NCBI RefSeq assembly: GCF_020966755.1
Contig: NZ_JAJKFT010000010.1
Location: 3,477,513 to 3,541,512, forward strand
Direction: 5' to 3'
Origin: Blastopirellula sediminis
GTDB taxonomy: Bacteria > Planctomycetota > Planctomycetia > Pirellulales > Pirellulaceae
DNA length: 64,000 bases
Shown here: piece by piece, positions 18,157-26,181 of the stretch
Layout: the number at the start of each line of letters is the position of its first letter
Position numbering within the stretch: the stretch's first letter is position 1
The notes under the pieces: model-generated
What the model saw: only the letters and a program-made list of their open reading frames with translations
Told to the model about the DNA's origin: nothing
The model's database searches: none
Position numbers and translations under genes: made by a program

Positions 18157-19689
18157 TTAACGCCGAGTCGGCACGTCAGGGGCGGCGGTTTGAATTGCGG
18201 TCTGCGGCTGAACGACCGCGATGCCGATTTTCAGCGGCGGTCGATCGTGGTTCTTGGTCCATGCGAATTCCAGCGGCTGCAGGATTTCGGCGTTGGGATA
18301 CTGCCGTTTGAGTTGCAGTTCGTAGTCCTTGTCGGCGGTCGCCATCTCCCAGACGATGACGCCTCCTTCGCTCTTCCAAGCGTCACGCTCGGTCCAGGTG
18401 GGGAGGTCATGATCGAGTTCGGCCGAGATCGACGGCCGCTCGGGATGGTAGACGTTGACGTTGGCGGCCAGCCACCAATCGCCGCCGAGGTTTTCCAGCG
18501 GTTCGTCGCTCCGCTCGCTCCACGCCTCTTCCACTTCAGCGGCCAGTTGTTCGCCCGGATAGTCGACCCGCAGCGGCAGGTTGACCATGCCGTCGCCAAT
18601 CACGTTGCGGACTCCCAGTCCCAGCGCGAAGCAAATTCCGGCCACGGCCGAAGCGTAGACGGTGCGGCGAACGAGCGCCGGATCAACGCGAAATTCAAAC
18701 CACGCGAAGAGTAAAACGCCGACGAACGTAAACATCGACGCTCCCCACATGCTGCGGAGGTGAGCGCCGGTCAAAAGCGAAAAGCCGAGGGCGAGCAAGA
18801 GCGGGCCAAGGACGATCCAAGTGAGATAACTGCGGGTGAACCGCGCCGCTTCGTCGACTGTTCGAAACTTCCAGCGCCAGCCGAGCAGGATCGTCGCCAG
18901 GATCATCGTGACGGCGATCGCGCCAAGTTGCGAGCCGAGGAATTCGGCCGGATGCGCTACGTGCGAAAGCAACGAATGCGTCGCCGACGACCGGGCCGCT
19001 ATGTAGCGGAGCGTCGCGAAGTCGTTGGAAACGAGCCACCAAAGATGCGGCGCCGCCAAGGTCAAGGAAACGCCGGTCAAAACGTACGGCCCTGCCGTTT
19101 TCCAGCAGGCGCGAGCCCGCGAATTGACGAACGAGAAGAGGAGCGTCGCCGCCAGCAACAGCGCCGCGTCATACTTCGAAAGCACCGCCGCCGCCAGAAA
19201 GAGTCCGGCTGCAGCCCAATCGCGGATGCGCCCGCGCGCGATTCCGTAGTAGGCGAACAGGATGAACAAAGCCCAGCAGGCCTTGGCCATGATGTTGTTG
19301 TTGAACTCCGGCGTCGTGCAGTTGTAGTAGACGCTTCCTTCTAATACGACGGTTGCGGCCAAGGCGATTCCGGGAGAAAGGAACTCGCGCCCCAGTTTCC
19401 AAGCCGCCCAAAAACAGGCGACGATACAGACTTGGCTCAGCAAATAGGTCGACCAGACAGGATCGCCAGGCAGGTACGAGGCCGCTTCGGCCGCCCAAGC
19501 GGGAAGCGGCGGGTGTTTGGCATAGCCCCACTGCCACTCATGCCCCCAATTGAGCATCTCGACGTTATCGAGCGGTCCGTTCGCTTGCGTGAGGAAAGGG
19601 ACGGCGGTCCAAAGGAGCAAGTGACCGATGGCGAACGCCCAGAACCACCGCGCGGAAAAGTCGGATTGGTTCGTGTCGGGGGCGTTCAT
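18157..19689 (-). CDS. GT39-type membrane glycosyltransferase (PMT_2-like)
   Basis: The 510-residue protein has about ten predicted membrane helices followed by a soluble tail from about 390. The first external loop has D41-x-x-E44 and the family motif GYAKHPPLPAW (about 55-65), hallmarks of ArnT/PMT-like transferases that use polyprenyl-phosphate sugars. It is the first gene of a two-gene unit with the GT2 synthase. It is distinct from the shorter GT39-like protein near 3.1-4.6 kb. Acceptor may be a protein, lipid or surface glycan; the sequence does not decide. Confidence 0.88.
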   Translation of the reverse strand: MNAPDTNQSDFSARWFWAFAIGHLLLWTAVPFLTQANGPLDNVEMLNWGHEWQWGYAKHPPLPAWAAEAASYLPGDPVWSTYLLSQVCIVACFWAAWKLGREFLSPGIALAATVVLEGSVYYNCTTPEFNNNIMAKACWALFILFAYYGIARGRIRDWAAAGLFLAAAVLSKYDAALLLAATLLFSFVNSRARACWKTAGPYVLTGVSLTLAAPHLWWLVSNDFATLRYIAARSSATHSLLSHVAHPAEFLGSQLGAIAVTMILATILLGWRWKFRTVDEAARFTRSYLTWIVLGPLLLALGFSLLTGAHLRSMWGASMFTFVGVLLFAWFEFRVDPALVRRTVYASAVAGICFALGLGVRNVIGDGMVNLPLRVDYPGEQLAAEVEEAWSERSDEPLENLGGDWWLAANVNVYHPERPSISAELDHDLPTWTERDAWKSEGGVIVWEMATADKDYELQLKRQYPNAEILQPLEFAWTKNHDRPPLKIGIAVVQPQTAIQTAAPDVPTRR

Positions 19690-19821
19690 CGTGACAAGCC
19701 GGAATCGTGCGTTGGCGAAGGCCCCGAGGGGGGCCGTGTTCTATATTTCGCCTACTTTTAGAGAGAAAGCACGAATTACGCCAGATCAATTTGACTGCAA
19801 GCTAGCGGCGTCCACCCCTAG

Positions 19822-20154
19822 CTACAGCAGTCCCCAGCCGGGGAGCACATAGAAAATGCAGATGAGCAGCGCCGCGACGACCAACACCACACTGCCAATC
19901 TGGTAGAGGATGATGTTGAGCAGATTGCTGGCCCCCGATCCAGCGTTGAAGCCACGCTGGCAATGTCGGCAAACGGCGTGATTTAGCAGCCAGGGGCCGA
20001 CGAAACCTCCCCAATGCGTGAAGACGGGGCGTTCAAAGTCGGACTGGCCGCAGTAGGGACAGATGCCGGGGCCGCGAACTTCGTATTCGTTCGACGGCGC
20101 GACCGGCGATTGAAACGGATTCTCGAGCGAATTGTCGGTTGGACGTTGGCTCAT
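19822..20154 (-). CDS. Zinc-ribbon small membrane protein
   Basis: This 110-residue protein of unknown function has two cysteine pairs, CPYC (about 33-36) and CRHC (about 58-61), that could form a zinc ribbon across the GGFVGPWLLNHAV segment. One or two hydrophobic segments follow (NIILYQIGSVVLVVAALLIC and a short second stretch), so it is probably anchored in the membrane with the ribbon in the cytoplasm. It is a single gene. A 51-bp stretch and a hairpin separate it from the next minus-strand gene upstream. Confidence 0.65.
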   Translation of the reverse strand: MSQRPTDNSLENPFQSPVAPSNEYEVRGPGICPYCGQSDFERPVFTHWGGFVGPWLLNHAVCRHCQRGFNAGSGASNLLNIILYQIGSVVLVVAALLICIFYVLPGWGLL

Positions 20155-20188
20155 GGCGCTGTGCGGCGAAGTTGATGAGCGGCCAAAG

Positions 20189-20214
20189 AAAACGGCCCGC
20201 TAAGGGGCCGTTTT
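20189..20214 (-). terminator. Hairpin terminator downstream of the His-rich lipoprotein gene
   Basis: A perfect 10-bp stem (20189-20198 with 20205-20214) with a six-base loop contains four A/T pairs at its base. It lies 25 bp after the stop of the minus-strand lipoprotein gene and before the zinc-ribbon gene. Confidence 0.6.
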
Positions 20215-20238
20215 GTGGTCGCGACGCATCACCTGGTT

Positions 20239-20796
20239 TTAGTGGTGATGGTGGTGATCTTCGATCTTTCCTTTGAGTTCTTTCCCATCGACGTCAAAGA
20301 CGACGACTGCATCGACTTCTTCCGAAGTCAGAATCGTGGCGGCCAGCGGATCGGTCAGAACGAACTTGGCGGACGTCTCGGCGCCTTCGGCGCGTTCCGC
20401 TTTGGCGGCGACTTCCTTGGTTTCTCCGCCGGTGGTCAGTTTGACCGTGATCGCTTCGGCGGCGATCGGGGCTTCTTTCTTCGCGTCGGCGTCAAGCACG
20501 TAGAAGGTGATCATCTTCTCGGCGTCCTCGGCCTGCTTCCCTTCCGGGTGAACCCATTCCAAGTGATATGGGCCCCCTTCGAGCTCAACGATATGACCGC
20601 CATTGGGGCCAATTTCGCCGTGATCGTGTCCGGCATGTTCGTCGTGATCGTGGTCATGGTCGCCATGATCATGATCGTGGTCGTGATCATGGTCGCCAGA
20701 ATCGGCCGGTTTCGACGACGTGCAGCCGATCGACATCGTCGCACTGAAGCCGCAAAGGGCGGTCGCCAACAGGAGCCCGGTCAGGGTAATACGCAT
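20239..20796 (-). CDS. Histidine-rich exported lipoprotein, probably metal-binding
   Basis: The 185-residue protein has an N-terminal hydrophobic segment ending SIGC (C25), a loose lipobox. It is followed by a run of alternating His and Asp (about 36-60, HDHDHDH type). The rest is a compact domain of about 110 residues with an FYVLDADAKKEAPI strand, possibly beta-rich, and the chain ends in five histidines. Such His-Asp runs bind zinc, copper or nickel, so a periplasmic metal buffer or metal-transport accessory is likely. No transporter gene is adjacent. The hairpin after the stop suggests a single-gene transcript. Confidence 0.75.
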   Translation of the reverse strand: MRITLTGLLLATALCGFSATMSIGCTSSKPADSGDHDHDHDHDHGDHDHDHDEHAGHDHGEIGPNGGHIVELEGGPYHLEWVHPEGKQAEDAEKMITFYVLDADAKKEAPIAAEAITVKLTTGGETKEVAAKAERAEGAETSAKFVLTDPLAATILTSEEVDAVVVFDVDGKELKGKIEDHHHHH

Positions 20797-20913
20797 GAGT
20801 TGTGTTTCCTTGGAGCAGAAGAATTCGGCGTCGGGAAATGGCTAAATGCAATTGAATTTCATCTAGGATACCGAATTCTCCGCCGCGATAAAGATGACTC
20901 TTGCGGCTGGGGA

Positions 20914-22068
20914 CTATAAATCGATTCCGCCAGGCGCCGCGGCGGCCGGTGCTTGTTCCCTCAGGAACGGAGCCAGATACGAATCGTCGGCGCCGGACAA
21001 ACGGGACCGCGCGGCGGCGAAGTACTTCCGCGCCGTTTCGACCTGCCCGTCCAGATAGAGGACGATACCGACGTCGAACAGGTTGTCGGAGCTTGTCGGA
21101 TCGTTGATCGTTCGGCGGGCGATCCCTTCCAACAGGGCGTTTTTCGCCAGCGGATTGCCGGCGTACAGTTCTTCCAGGTTAAAGCTGGTGGTGAAGATGT
21201 ACTGGGGATCGAGTTGCATGCCGCGTTGGAACGACTCGGCCCCTTCTTCCATGCGGCCGGTCGCCAGATAGCCAAGTCCGAGTCGGAACTGCGGAGCCGC
21301 CAAGTCGGGCGCTGCGGCGACGGCGTCGCGATACTTCGCCATCGCTTCATGAAATCTCTGCTCTTTGAACAGCCGATCGCCGAACGCAACGTACCGCGAT
21401 GCTCGTTCGCGAGCGGCGGGTTGCGAAGGCTCCGGAATGCCCGGCTCCTTCCGTTCCCCCAGCGCAACGCGCAGCATGTCTGGCGTCAGCGTCGGATAGG
21501 TTGGATTCGGCAAGTCGGTCAAGTTTTGCGAGAGGAGCGGTCCCATCGCGAAGTCGCGCGGAAGGCCGTAAAACTGCTTTATCGCTTGAGGTCCCCAGCG
21601 CAGTTCCGCCGGTTCGTGCGGCGGCAGGAAGTACTCAGTGTACTGAGCGCTGGGGTTGTAGTAGACGCCGTACGGCTGCCAGTAATTGGAAGCGTAGACG
21701 GTCGACTGGTAGTAATTGGGCGACCAGCCATAGCCCGGCGTGATGCCGCCGTAGGCCGGAAAGAATCCGCCGTAGAAGTTATAGACGCCGCCGTTACCGG
21801 GCCAGAAGCCGGAGCCGCCCCAACCGCCCCAGCCATTATTCCATCCGCCGTTCCAACCTCCGCCGCTCCAACCGCGATTCCAGTTGCCGCCGCCGTTCCA
21901 ACCGTGGGAATGATGGCTATGGGAACCGCTGCTAAAGCTGTTGAAGGTGGGATGGTTGTTGTATTTGCCGTTGGGGGTGCCGCGAAGATCTTGGGCGATT
22001 ACCGAGCCTGGCAGGCCGATAACGGCCAGGACGATCATGGTTAGCCAAGAGGCTCGGTTGCTCTTCAT
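20914..22068 (-). CDS. Exported Gly/Trp-rich TPR protein
   Basis: The 384-residue protein has a signal peptide (MKSNRASW to GSVIAQ). A Gly/Trp/Asn/His-rich low-complexity region follows (about 30-110), then a Tyr/Pro-rich segment. A helical region from about 215 has tetratricopeptide-like repeats (RASRYVAFGDRLFKEQRFHEA, given in part; LGLGYLATGRMEEGAESFQRG). I chose the ATG at 22068 over two upstream ATGs because it follows a GGAAGGGAAC ribosome-binding sequence at good spacing. The low-complexity part looks like a surface or matrix region and the TPR part like a binding scaffold. No function is known to me. Confidence 0.75.
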   Translation of the reverse strand: MKSNRASWLTMIVLAVIGLPGSVIAQDLRGTPNGKYNNHPTFNSFSSGSHSHHSHGWNGGGNWNRGWSGGGWNGGWNNGWGGWGGSGFWPGNGGVYNFYGGFFPAYGGITPGYGWSPNYYQSTVYASNYWQPYGVYYNPSAQYTEYFLPPHEPAELRWGPQAIKQFYGLPRDFAMGPLLSQNLTDLPNPTYPTLTPDMLRVALGERKEPGIPEPSQPAARERASRYVAFGDRLFKEQRFHEAMAKYRDAVAAAPDLAAPQFRLGLGYLATGRMEEGAESFQRGMQLDPQYIFTTSFNLEELYAGNPLAKNALLEGIARRTINDPTSSDNLFDVGIVLYLDGQVETARKYFAAARSRLSGADDSYLAPFLREQAPAAAAPGGIDL

Positions 22069-22191
22069 CTTGTTCCCTTCCGCCATGGGAGTCACAGAAA
22101 GCGGACGATCCGCCTTCTGATATTATCCAGACAACGGAAGTCTACGACAAGCAAAATCGCTAGTTCCGTGGCGCCAAAAGGGGCGTCGGCG

Positions 22192-22347
22192 CTACTCGTC
22201 CGTGTTCTCAATGCCGGCTTCGGCGCCGGCGACGCCCTCCTCTTGCTCCATCGCATACTCGTAAACGAGTCCCCAAGCTTCCAGCTCGGTCATTTCATAT
22301 TCATCCGCCAATTCGGCGGCCAGTTCAGCCAGATCAATGGTGGTCAT
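22192..22347 (-). CDS. Small acidic protein of 51 residues
   Basis: This short reading frame starts at the ATG at 22347, eight bases after a good Shine-Dalgarno sequence (AAGGAACC). It encodes a strongly acidic, helical peptide: MTTIDLAELAAELADEYEMT at the start, then TELEAWGLVYEYAMEQEEG. It ends at TAG 22192. Base composition and codon use look like coding sequence on this strand, while the opposite frame does not. It lies between the TPR gene and dps, both on the same strand, and could be cotranscribed with dps. I do not recognise a family. Confidence 0.6.
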   Translation of the reverse strand: MTTIDLAELAAELADEYEMTELEAWGLVYEYAMEQEEGVAGAEAGIENTDE

Positions 22348-22397
22348 CTTTAGGGTTCCTTCAAAAATCGAGGGGTGAATGAAAGTTCCGGCCGCTG

Positions 22398-22889
22398 TTA
22401 GGGAGCGGCGTCGGCAGCTTGCGACTCAAGCATCCACAGTTGTTTTTCGAGCGTCCGGCAGATGCCGATCAACAAGTCCTGGCTGATCAGATCGTCGTCG
22501 CCGATCGCATCGATTCGCAGACGGAGCGAGGTCGAGCAAGTCGACATCTGATCCGAGATCAGGCGGATCGCGTCTTGCACGCTGACGATTCCGGCTGGGA
22601 ATGGTTCGAGTTCGGTCGACGCGGCGACCGTACTGGCGCGACCGTCGGCCGCGACGCCAAGGGCGGCGATTCGTTCCGCGATCTCGTCGCTGACGACTCG
22701 AGCGGCGTCGATGATTTCATCGAGGTGAAGATGAACGGCGCGGAAGCCGAGCCCGCGTAGGTTCCAGTGCGCTTGTTTCGCCTGTAGGGCCAAATCGATC
22801 TGATCAATCAGCGAACTTTGCAACTGATGCGCGACTTGGTCGCGCGTTTCGGTCGGCAAGATTTCTCGTTGTGTTGCGGTGATTCCCAT
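22398..22889 (-). CDS. dps: Dps-family ferritin-like protein
   Basis: The 163-residue protein is a member of the Dps/ferritin-like family, which protects DNA by oxidising and storing iron as a dodecamer. The ferroxidase-type residues are visible: H41 (QAHWNLRG), H53 (AVHLHLDEI), D57-E58 and D68-E69. A second helix pair at the C-terminus ends with LEKQLWMLESQ, the usual Dps finish. The start at 22889 (MGITATQRE) follows a CAGGAGC ribosome-binding site. The longer frame to 22982 is not needed. An unassigned 317-bp region upstream separates it from the divergent baeRF gene. Confidence 0.92.
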   Translation of the reverse strand: MGITATQREILPTETRDQVAHQLQSSLIDQIDLALQAKQAHWNLRGLGFRAVHLHLDEIIDAARVVSDEIAERIAALGVAADGRASTVAASTELEPFPAGIVSVQDAIRLISDQMSTCSTSLRLRIDAIGDDDLISQDLLIGICRTLEKQLWMLESQAADAAP

Positions 22890-23206
22890 GGTCTTGCTCC
22901 TGGGTTGGGTAAATGATTTACGAAGGGGATATACAACGCTTAACGCAGCATGCGTGCCGAACGTGGAGAAACTGATCGCCAAGGCCGCAGGAAACGCAAA
23001 ATCCCGTCGCTTCGGCGCTTTCTGCGATCGGCCGCAGCTGATGCGATATCGGCGAACTCTGGTTGCGGATCGACCACCAGGGCCGCACTCCGGCCAGTTT
23101 TCGACTTGAAATTACCGAGCTATCACTACTTGCGCCGCATGGCATAGCGATTGCTGGGTAGTCAGGGGCATGCGAACTTCCCCACTCGGAACATGGAGAA
23201 TAGGCG
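22890..23206. other. Divergent intergenic region between dps and the baeRF gene
   Basis: I find no gene in these 317 bp. It holds the ribosome-binding site of dps at its left end, a sigma-54-like promoter at 23140-23155 and the ribosome-binding site of the baeRF gene (GGAGAATAGGCG) at its right end. The dps promoter must also lie here. Confidence 0.5.
23140..23155 (+). promoter_or_regulatory. Sigma-54-type -24/-12 promoter
   Basis: TGGCAT, five bases, then TTGCT gives the GG and GC dinucleotides separated by exactly ten bases, as RpoN promoters require. The baeRF start codon lies 51 bp downstream of the -12 element, leaving a leader of about 40 bases. Confidence 0.55.
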
Positions 23207-24403
23207 ATGTATTCTTTCAGCGTGGAAGACTTGCGACTGCTAGTCGACAATGACGCTCAACCTTGCGTATCCCTCTTTATGCCGGCCCATGTAGCGGGGA
23301 AAGATACGCACCAAGATCCAATCCAGCTGGCGACGCTGTTGAAAAAGGCCTGCGCTCGCCTGAAGGCGGCCGGTCACCCGGCCGAGGTCATCCAGAAGAT
23401 GTTGGAACCTGCTTGGGGGATCACGCGGAATCGCGAAGCGGACGATTGGCGGCACATGGACGAAGGGTTCGCTTACTTCGCCAGCCCGACGATGCATCGC
23501 GCGATTCGCTTGCCGTTTCATGTCGAACCGGCGGTCCATCTGGCCGATCGTTTTCATATTCGCCCACTCACTTGTTGGATGTGTCAACCGCTCGACTTCG
23601 CCCTGCTGGTGATCAGCCAAAACGAGATTCGCTTCTTTGAAGGGGATCAATACGAGATGCGGCATGTCGACGTCGCCGATTTACCGAGCGATCTGCGGAG
23701 CGCACTTCAGGTCGACGAGTGGACCGACACGCTGCGGTTTCATGGACATGGTCCGCGCGCCGGCGAGACGATCTTTCATGGACAAGTCGCCGGTAGTGCG
23801 GCCGACCTGAAATCGGAGCTGACTCGCTTTTTTCAGCGCGTCGCACGACCGTTGGAGTCGCATCTGGCCAACTGCGACAAGCCGTTGATCTTTGCCGGCG
23901 TCGACTATCTGTTTCCGATGTTCCGCGACGCGTTTCGGAGCGACGCCCTGTGGGAAGAGCACCTTTCAGGAAACTTCGATCACGCGACGCCGCAACAACT
24001 GCACGAGCAAGTAACGCCGCTGCTGACCGAACGGGCCAGCCAGGTGCGCCGCTCGGCGGTGGAGCAAATGAGCCGACTGCGCGGCGTCTCCCGCGCTTCG
24101 GTCGACGCGAAGGAGACGTTGATCGCCGCGATGATGGATGGCGTTGACGTGTTGTTTCTGACGCGCGGAGCGAAGGCGCACGGCATCGTTGACGAAGAGA
24201 ACGAACGGATCGTGCTGACCCGCACTGAAGGTGACGAAGACCTGTTGAACTACGCCGCTGTTCGGACTCTCTCCTCGGGAGGTTCCGTCTACACGCTGGA
24301 AGCGGACGACATGCCCGACGGGGCTCAGGTCGCCGCGACGTTTCGTTTTCCGATTCCCGATGCGATCTACGATACCGACCTCTTTATCAAGTCGACCCCC
24401 TAG
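23207..24403 (+). CDS. baeRF-family protein (bacterial archaeo-eukaryotic release-factor-like)
   Basis: This 398-residue soluble protein has the layout of the baeRF family, relatives of eRF1 domain 2/Pelota predicted to act at the ribosome. Visible segments are CVSLFMPAHVAGKDTHQDP at the start, FAYFASPTMHRAIRLPF, a central RFHIRPL, and a C-terminal RNA-binding-like domain (DGVDVLFLTRGAKAHGIVDE, in part; ending SVYTLEADDMPDGAQVAATF). The family often sits in stress or ribosome-hibernation contexts. Here it is divergent from dps and has a sigma-54-like promoter, which points to condition-dependent expression. It converges with the first porin gene across 9 bp. The subfamily is probably 3, from memory. 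Confidence 0.72.
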   Translation: MYSFSVEDLRLLVDNDAQPCVSLFMPAHVAGKDTHQDPIQLATLLKKACARLKAAGHPAEVIQKMLEPAWGITRNREADDWRHMDEGFAYFASPTMHRAIRLPFHVEPAVHLADRFHIRPLTCWMCQPLDFALLVISQNEIRFFEGDQYEMRHVDVADLPSDLRSALQVDEWTDTLRFHGHGPRAGETIFHGQVAGSAADLKSELTRFFQRVARPLESHLANCDKPLIFAGVDYLFPMFRDAFRSDALWEEHLSGNFDHATPQQLHEQVTPLLTERASQVRRSAVEQMSRLRGVSRASVDAKETLIAAMMDGVDVLFLTRGAKAHGIVDEENERIVLTRTEGDEDLLNYAAVRTLSSGGSVYTLEADDMPDGAQVAATFRFPIPDAIYDTDLFIKSTP

Positions 24404-24412
24404 ATCGACCGA

Positions 24413-25900
24413 CTAGAACTCGGCTTGCAGCTGACTGCGGAATAGGATGCCGTCATCGCCGACCAGGATGCCGCTCGAGGTATTGTTGAGCGGGCTGCCG
24501 TTGACCTTTGTCACGTCGAACGAGATTTTCAGATGCCGCGTGTCGCACGGATAGATGCTGACGCCGGCCCCGTATTCGTCGCAGTTGCCGTAGAGTCCGG
24601 TGACGTACGAGTAGCGAATGTTAGCGTCTAACCTCTCTGGGATCAGGAAGTATCCCCCTTCGACGAAGTAACCATGCTGATAGAGATTGTCGACCGGCAG
24701 CGGGCCGTTCGCTTTCAGGTTCTCGATCCAGCGCATGTAGAACTCGGCGTCGAAGCTCCAACCGTTCCATTTCGCCCCGAAGTCCATCGCATACAGGTAG
24801 ACCGAAAATTCGGAGAGAGTCACGCCTGGCGCGAGCGCTCCGATCTCCGTCATCCGGGTGCCGTCGGTCAGGCGAATGAAATCGGATTCGCCGATTGGTT
24901 GCCCAATGGTGATGCCGGAGTTCGGGGCGTAGACGAAAGAGTGCCCGAGTCGCACTAGCGGCGTCTGAGTATGACTATAGTCGGTTATGGACAAGCCATA
25001 GTCGCCAAACGGATCCCAATAGCTGGTCGCGGCGAAGGCGAGCTTCGAGTCGATGGAGGACGGATCGGTGGTTTGCGTTCGATAACCGTCTCCCAGCATC
25101 ACTTCCAGGAATCCGTTTTCGCCCAGTTTGGTCTCGCCGAATACTCCGACCGAGCGATCGGGACGGAAGAAGTCGGTCGCCATGGGACGATCGATCAGAC
25201 GGCAGTTTCTTGAGCTAAGGAGCCATTGGCGGCACGCGGCGACCTTCCGTTTGCCAAAGTAAGCCTTCTGCCCTTCGCCAAACTCCCACGCCCACCAGTA
25301 GTAGAAGAAGTCGACCAGGTCGGCGCCGTCGGTGTCGCCGTCCATCAAGATGTAGTAGGTAAGCCGCTTGTCGATCGCATAGCCGCTGAGATGCAGCCGC
25401 GCTCGCTCCACTTCAAACTCATTGCGATTACGGATGGGGCGAGTGACGCCGGCGTTGTCGGTCCAGGTTTCGGCGTCGCGAGCGAAACCGACATAGCGGA
25501 ACTGCCCCCACCCGCCGAACTTGACTTCGTAGGGGTTCTCGTCGGGATCGAACGGACGGACGACGAAGCCGTCGTCGTAGGTCACGTACCACTTCATGAC
25601 ATGCTCGGTCGGCGGCTGAGCGCCTTCGCAACATGAGGACCCAGGCACATCGCAGACGACTGGCAAGCGGCGAAGTTCTCCGCCGTCGTCGCAATAGCTG
25701 GGGGCGATTGGAATCGGACCGTAGACCGGCTGCTGATCGAGTCGCAGGCGTAACTGTTGCAGTTCCGCTTCTTGAGCGGCGACCCGCGCGTGCAACTCGG
25801 CGAGTGGGTCAGGGAGCGGCGTTTGTGCAACGGCTGTCGGCACTGCTAGCGCAGCAGCCCACAGCAGCACGAATGCCGTCATCCTTGACAGCCGGGTCAT
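24413..25900 (-). CDS. OprO/OprP-type phosphate-selective porin
   Basis: The 495-residue outer-membrane protein has a signal peptide (about 1-25) and a short periplasmic coiled coil (AELHARVAAQEAELQQLRLR, about 33-52). A 16-stranded-type barrel ends in the terminal aromatic signature QAEF. YYILMDGDTDGADLVDFFYYW and related strands match the porin O/P family. There are cysteines near 67-85 in the linker. A paralogue follows upstream on the same strand, so this is a tandem pair. Substrate preference (phosphate, polyphosphate or another anion) cannot be told from motifs. Confidence 0.85.
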   Translation of the reverse strand: MTRLSRMTAFVLLWAAALAVPTAVAQTPLPDPLAELHARVAAQEAELQQLRLRLDQQPVYGPIPIAPSYCDDGGELRRLPVVCDVPGSSCCEGAQPPTEHVMKWYVTYDDGFVVRPFDPDENPYEVKFGGWGQFRYVGFARDAETWTDNAGVTRPIRNRNEFEVERARLHLSGYAIDKRLTYYILMDGDTDGADLVDFFYYWWAWEFGEGQKAYFGKRKVAACRQWLLSSRNCRLIDRPMATDFFRPDRSVGVFGETKLGENGFLEVMLGDGYRTQTTDPSSIDSKLAFAATSYWDPFGDYGLSITDYSHTQTPLVRLGHSFVYAPNSGITIGQPIGESDFIRLTDGTRMTEIGALAPGVTLSEFSVYLYAMDFGAKWNGWSFDAEFYMRWIENLKANGPLPVDNLYQHGYFVEGGYFLIPERLDANIRYSYVTGLYGNCDEYGAGVSIYPCDTRHLKISFDVTKVNGSPLNNTSSGILVGDDGILFRSQLQAEF

Positions 25901-26109
25901 GGTTTCCGATCCCTGGAGACCAACAATGTTCTGGAAAGTCGATGTTGCGACGTTGAGTTAGATCGACGCTTGCACCTCCTTTGAAAACGGCAATTCGGAA
26001 GAGATTCTGAGGCGACTCGCTCGATATGGCGAAATATTCCGATTACGGGACCTGCGGTTCTTCGCCAGTTTTCGCCGTTCGCCATGGTTCTCAAACTTGC
26101 CCAGCGCAC

Positions 26110-26139
26110 AAAAAAAGAGACGCGATGGCTCGCGTCTCT
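26110..26139 (-). terminator. Rho-independent terminator after the upstream porin gene
   Basis: A perfect 10-bp stem (26116-26125 with 26130-26139), four-base loop and, on the minus strand, a run of seven T (26116-26110). It lies 43 bp beyond the stop of the porin gene ending at 26182, so the two porin genes are transcribed separately. Confidence 0.75.
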
Positions 26140-26181
26140 TTTGGAGGAATCAACTGGGAAAGGTCGAAACCGGAGTTCGGT

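Noticed and set aside
22168-22353. Plus-strand 61-residue frame near the TPR gene
   Set aside because: It is the antisense of the 51-residue acidic protein, which has the ribosome-binding site and coherent composition.
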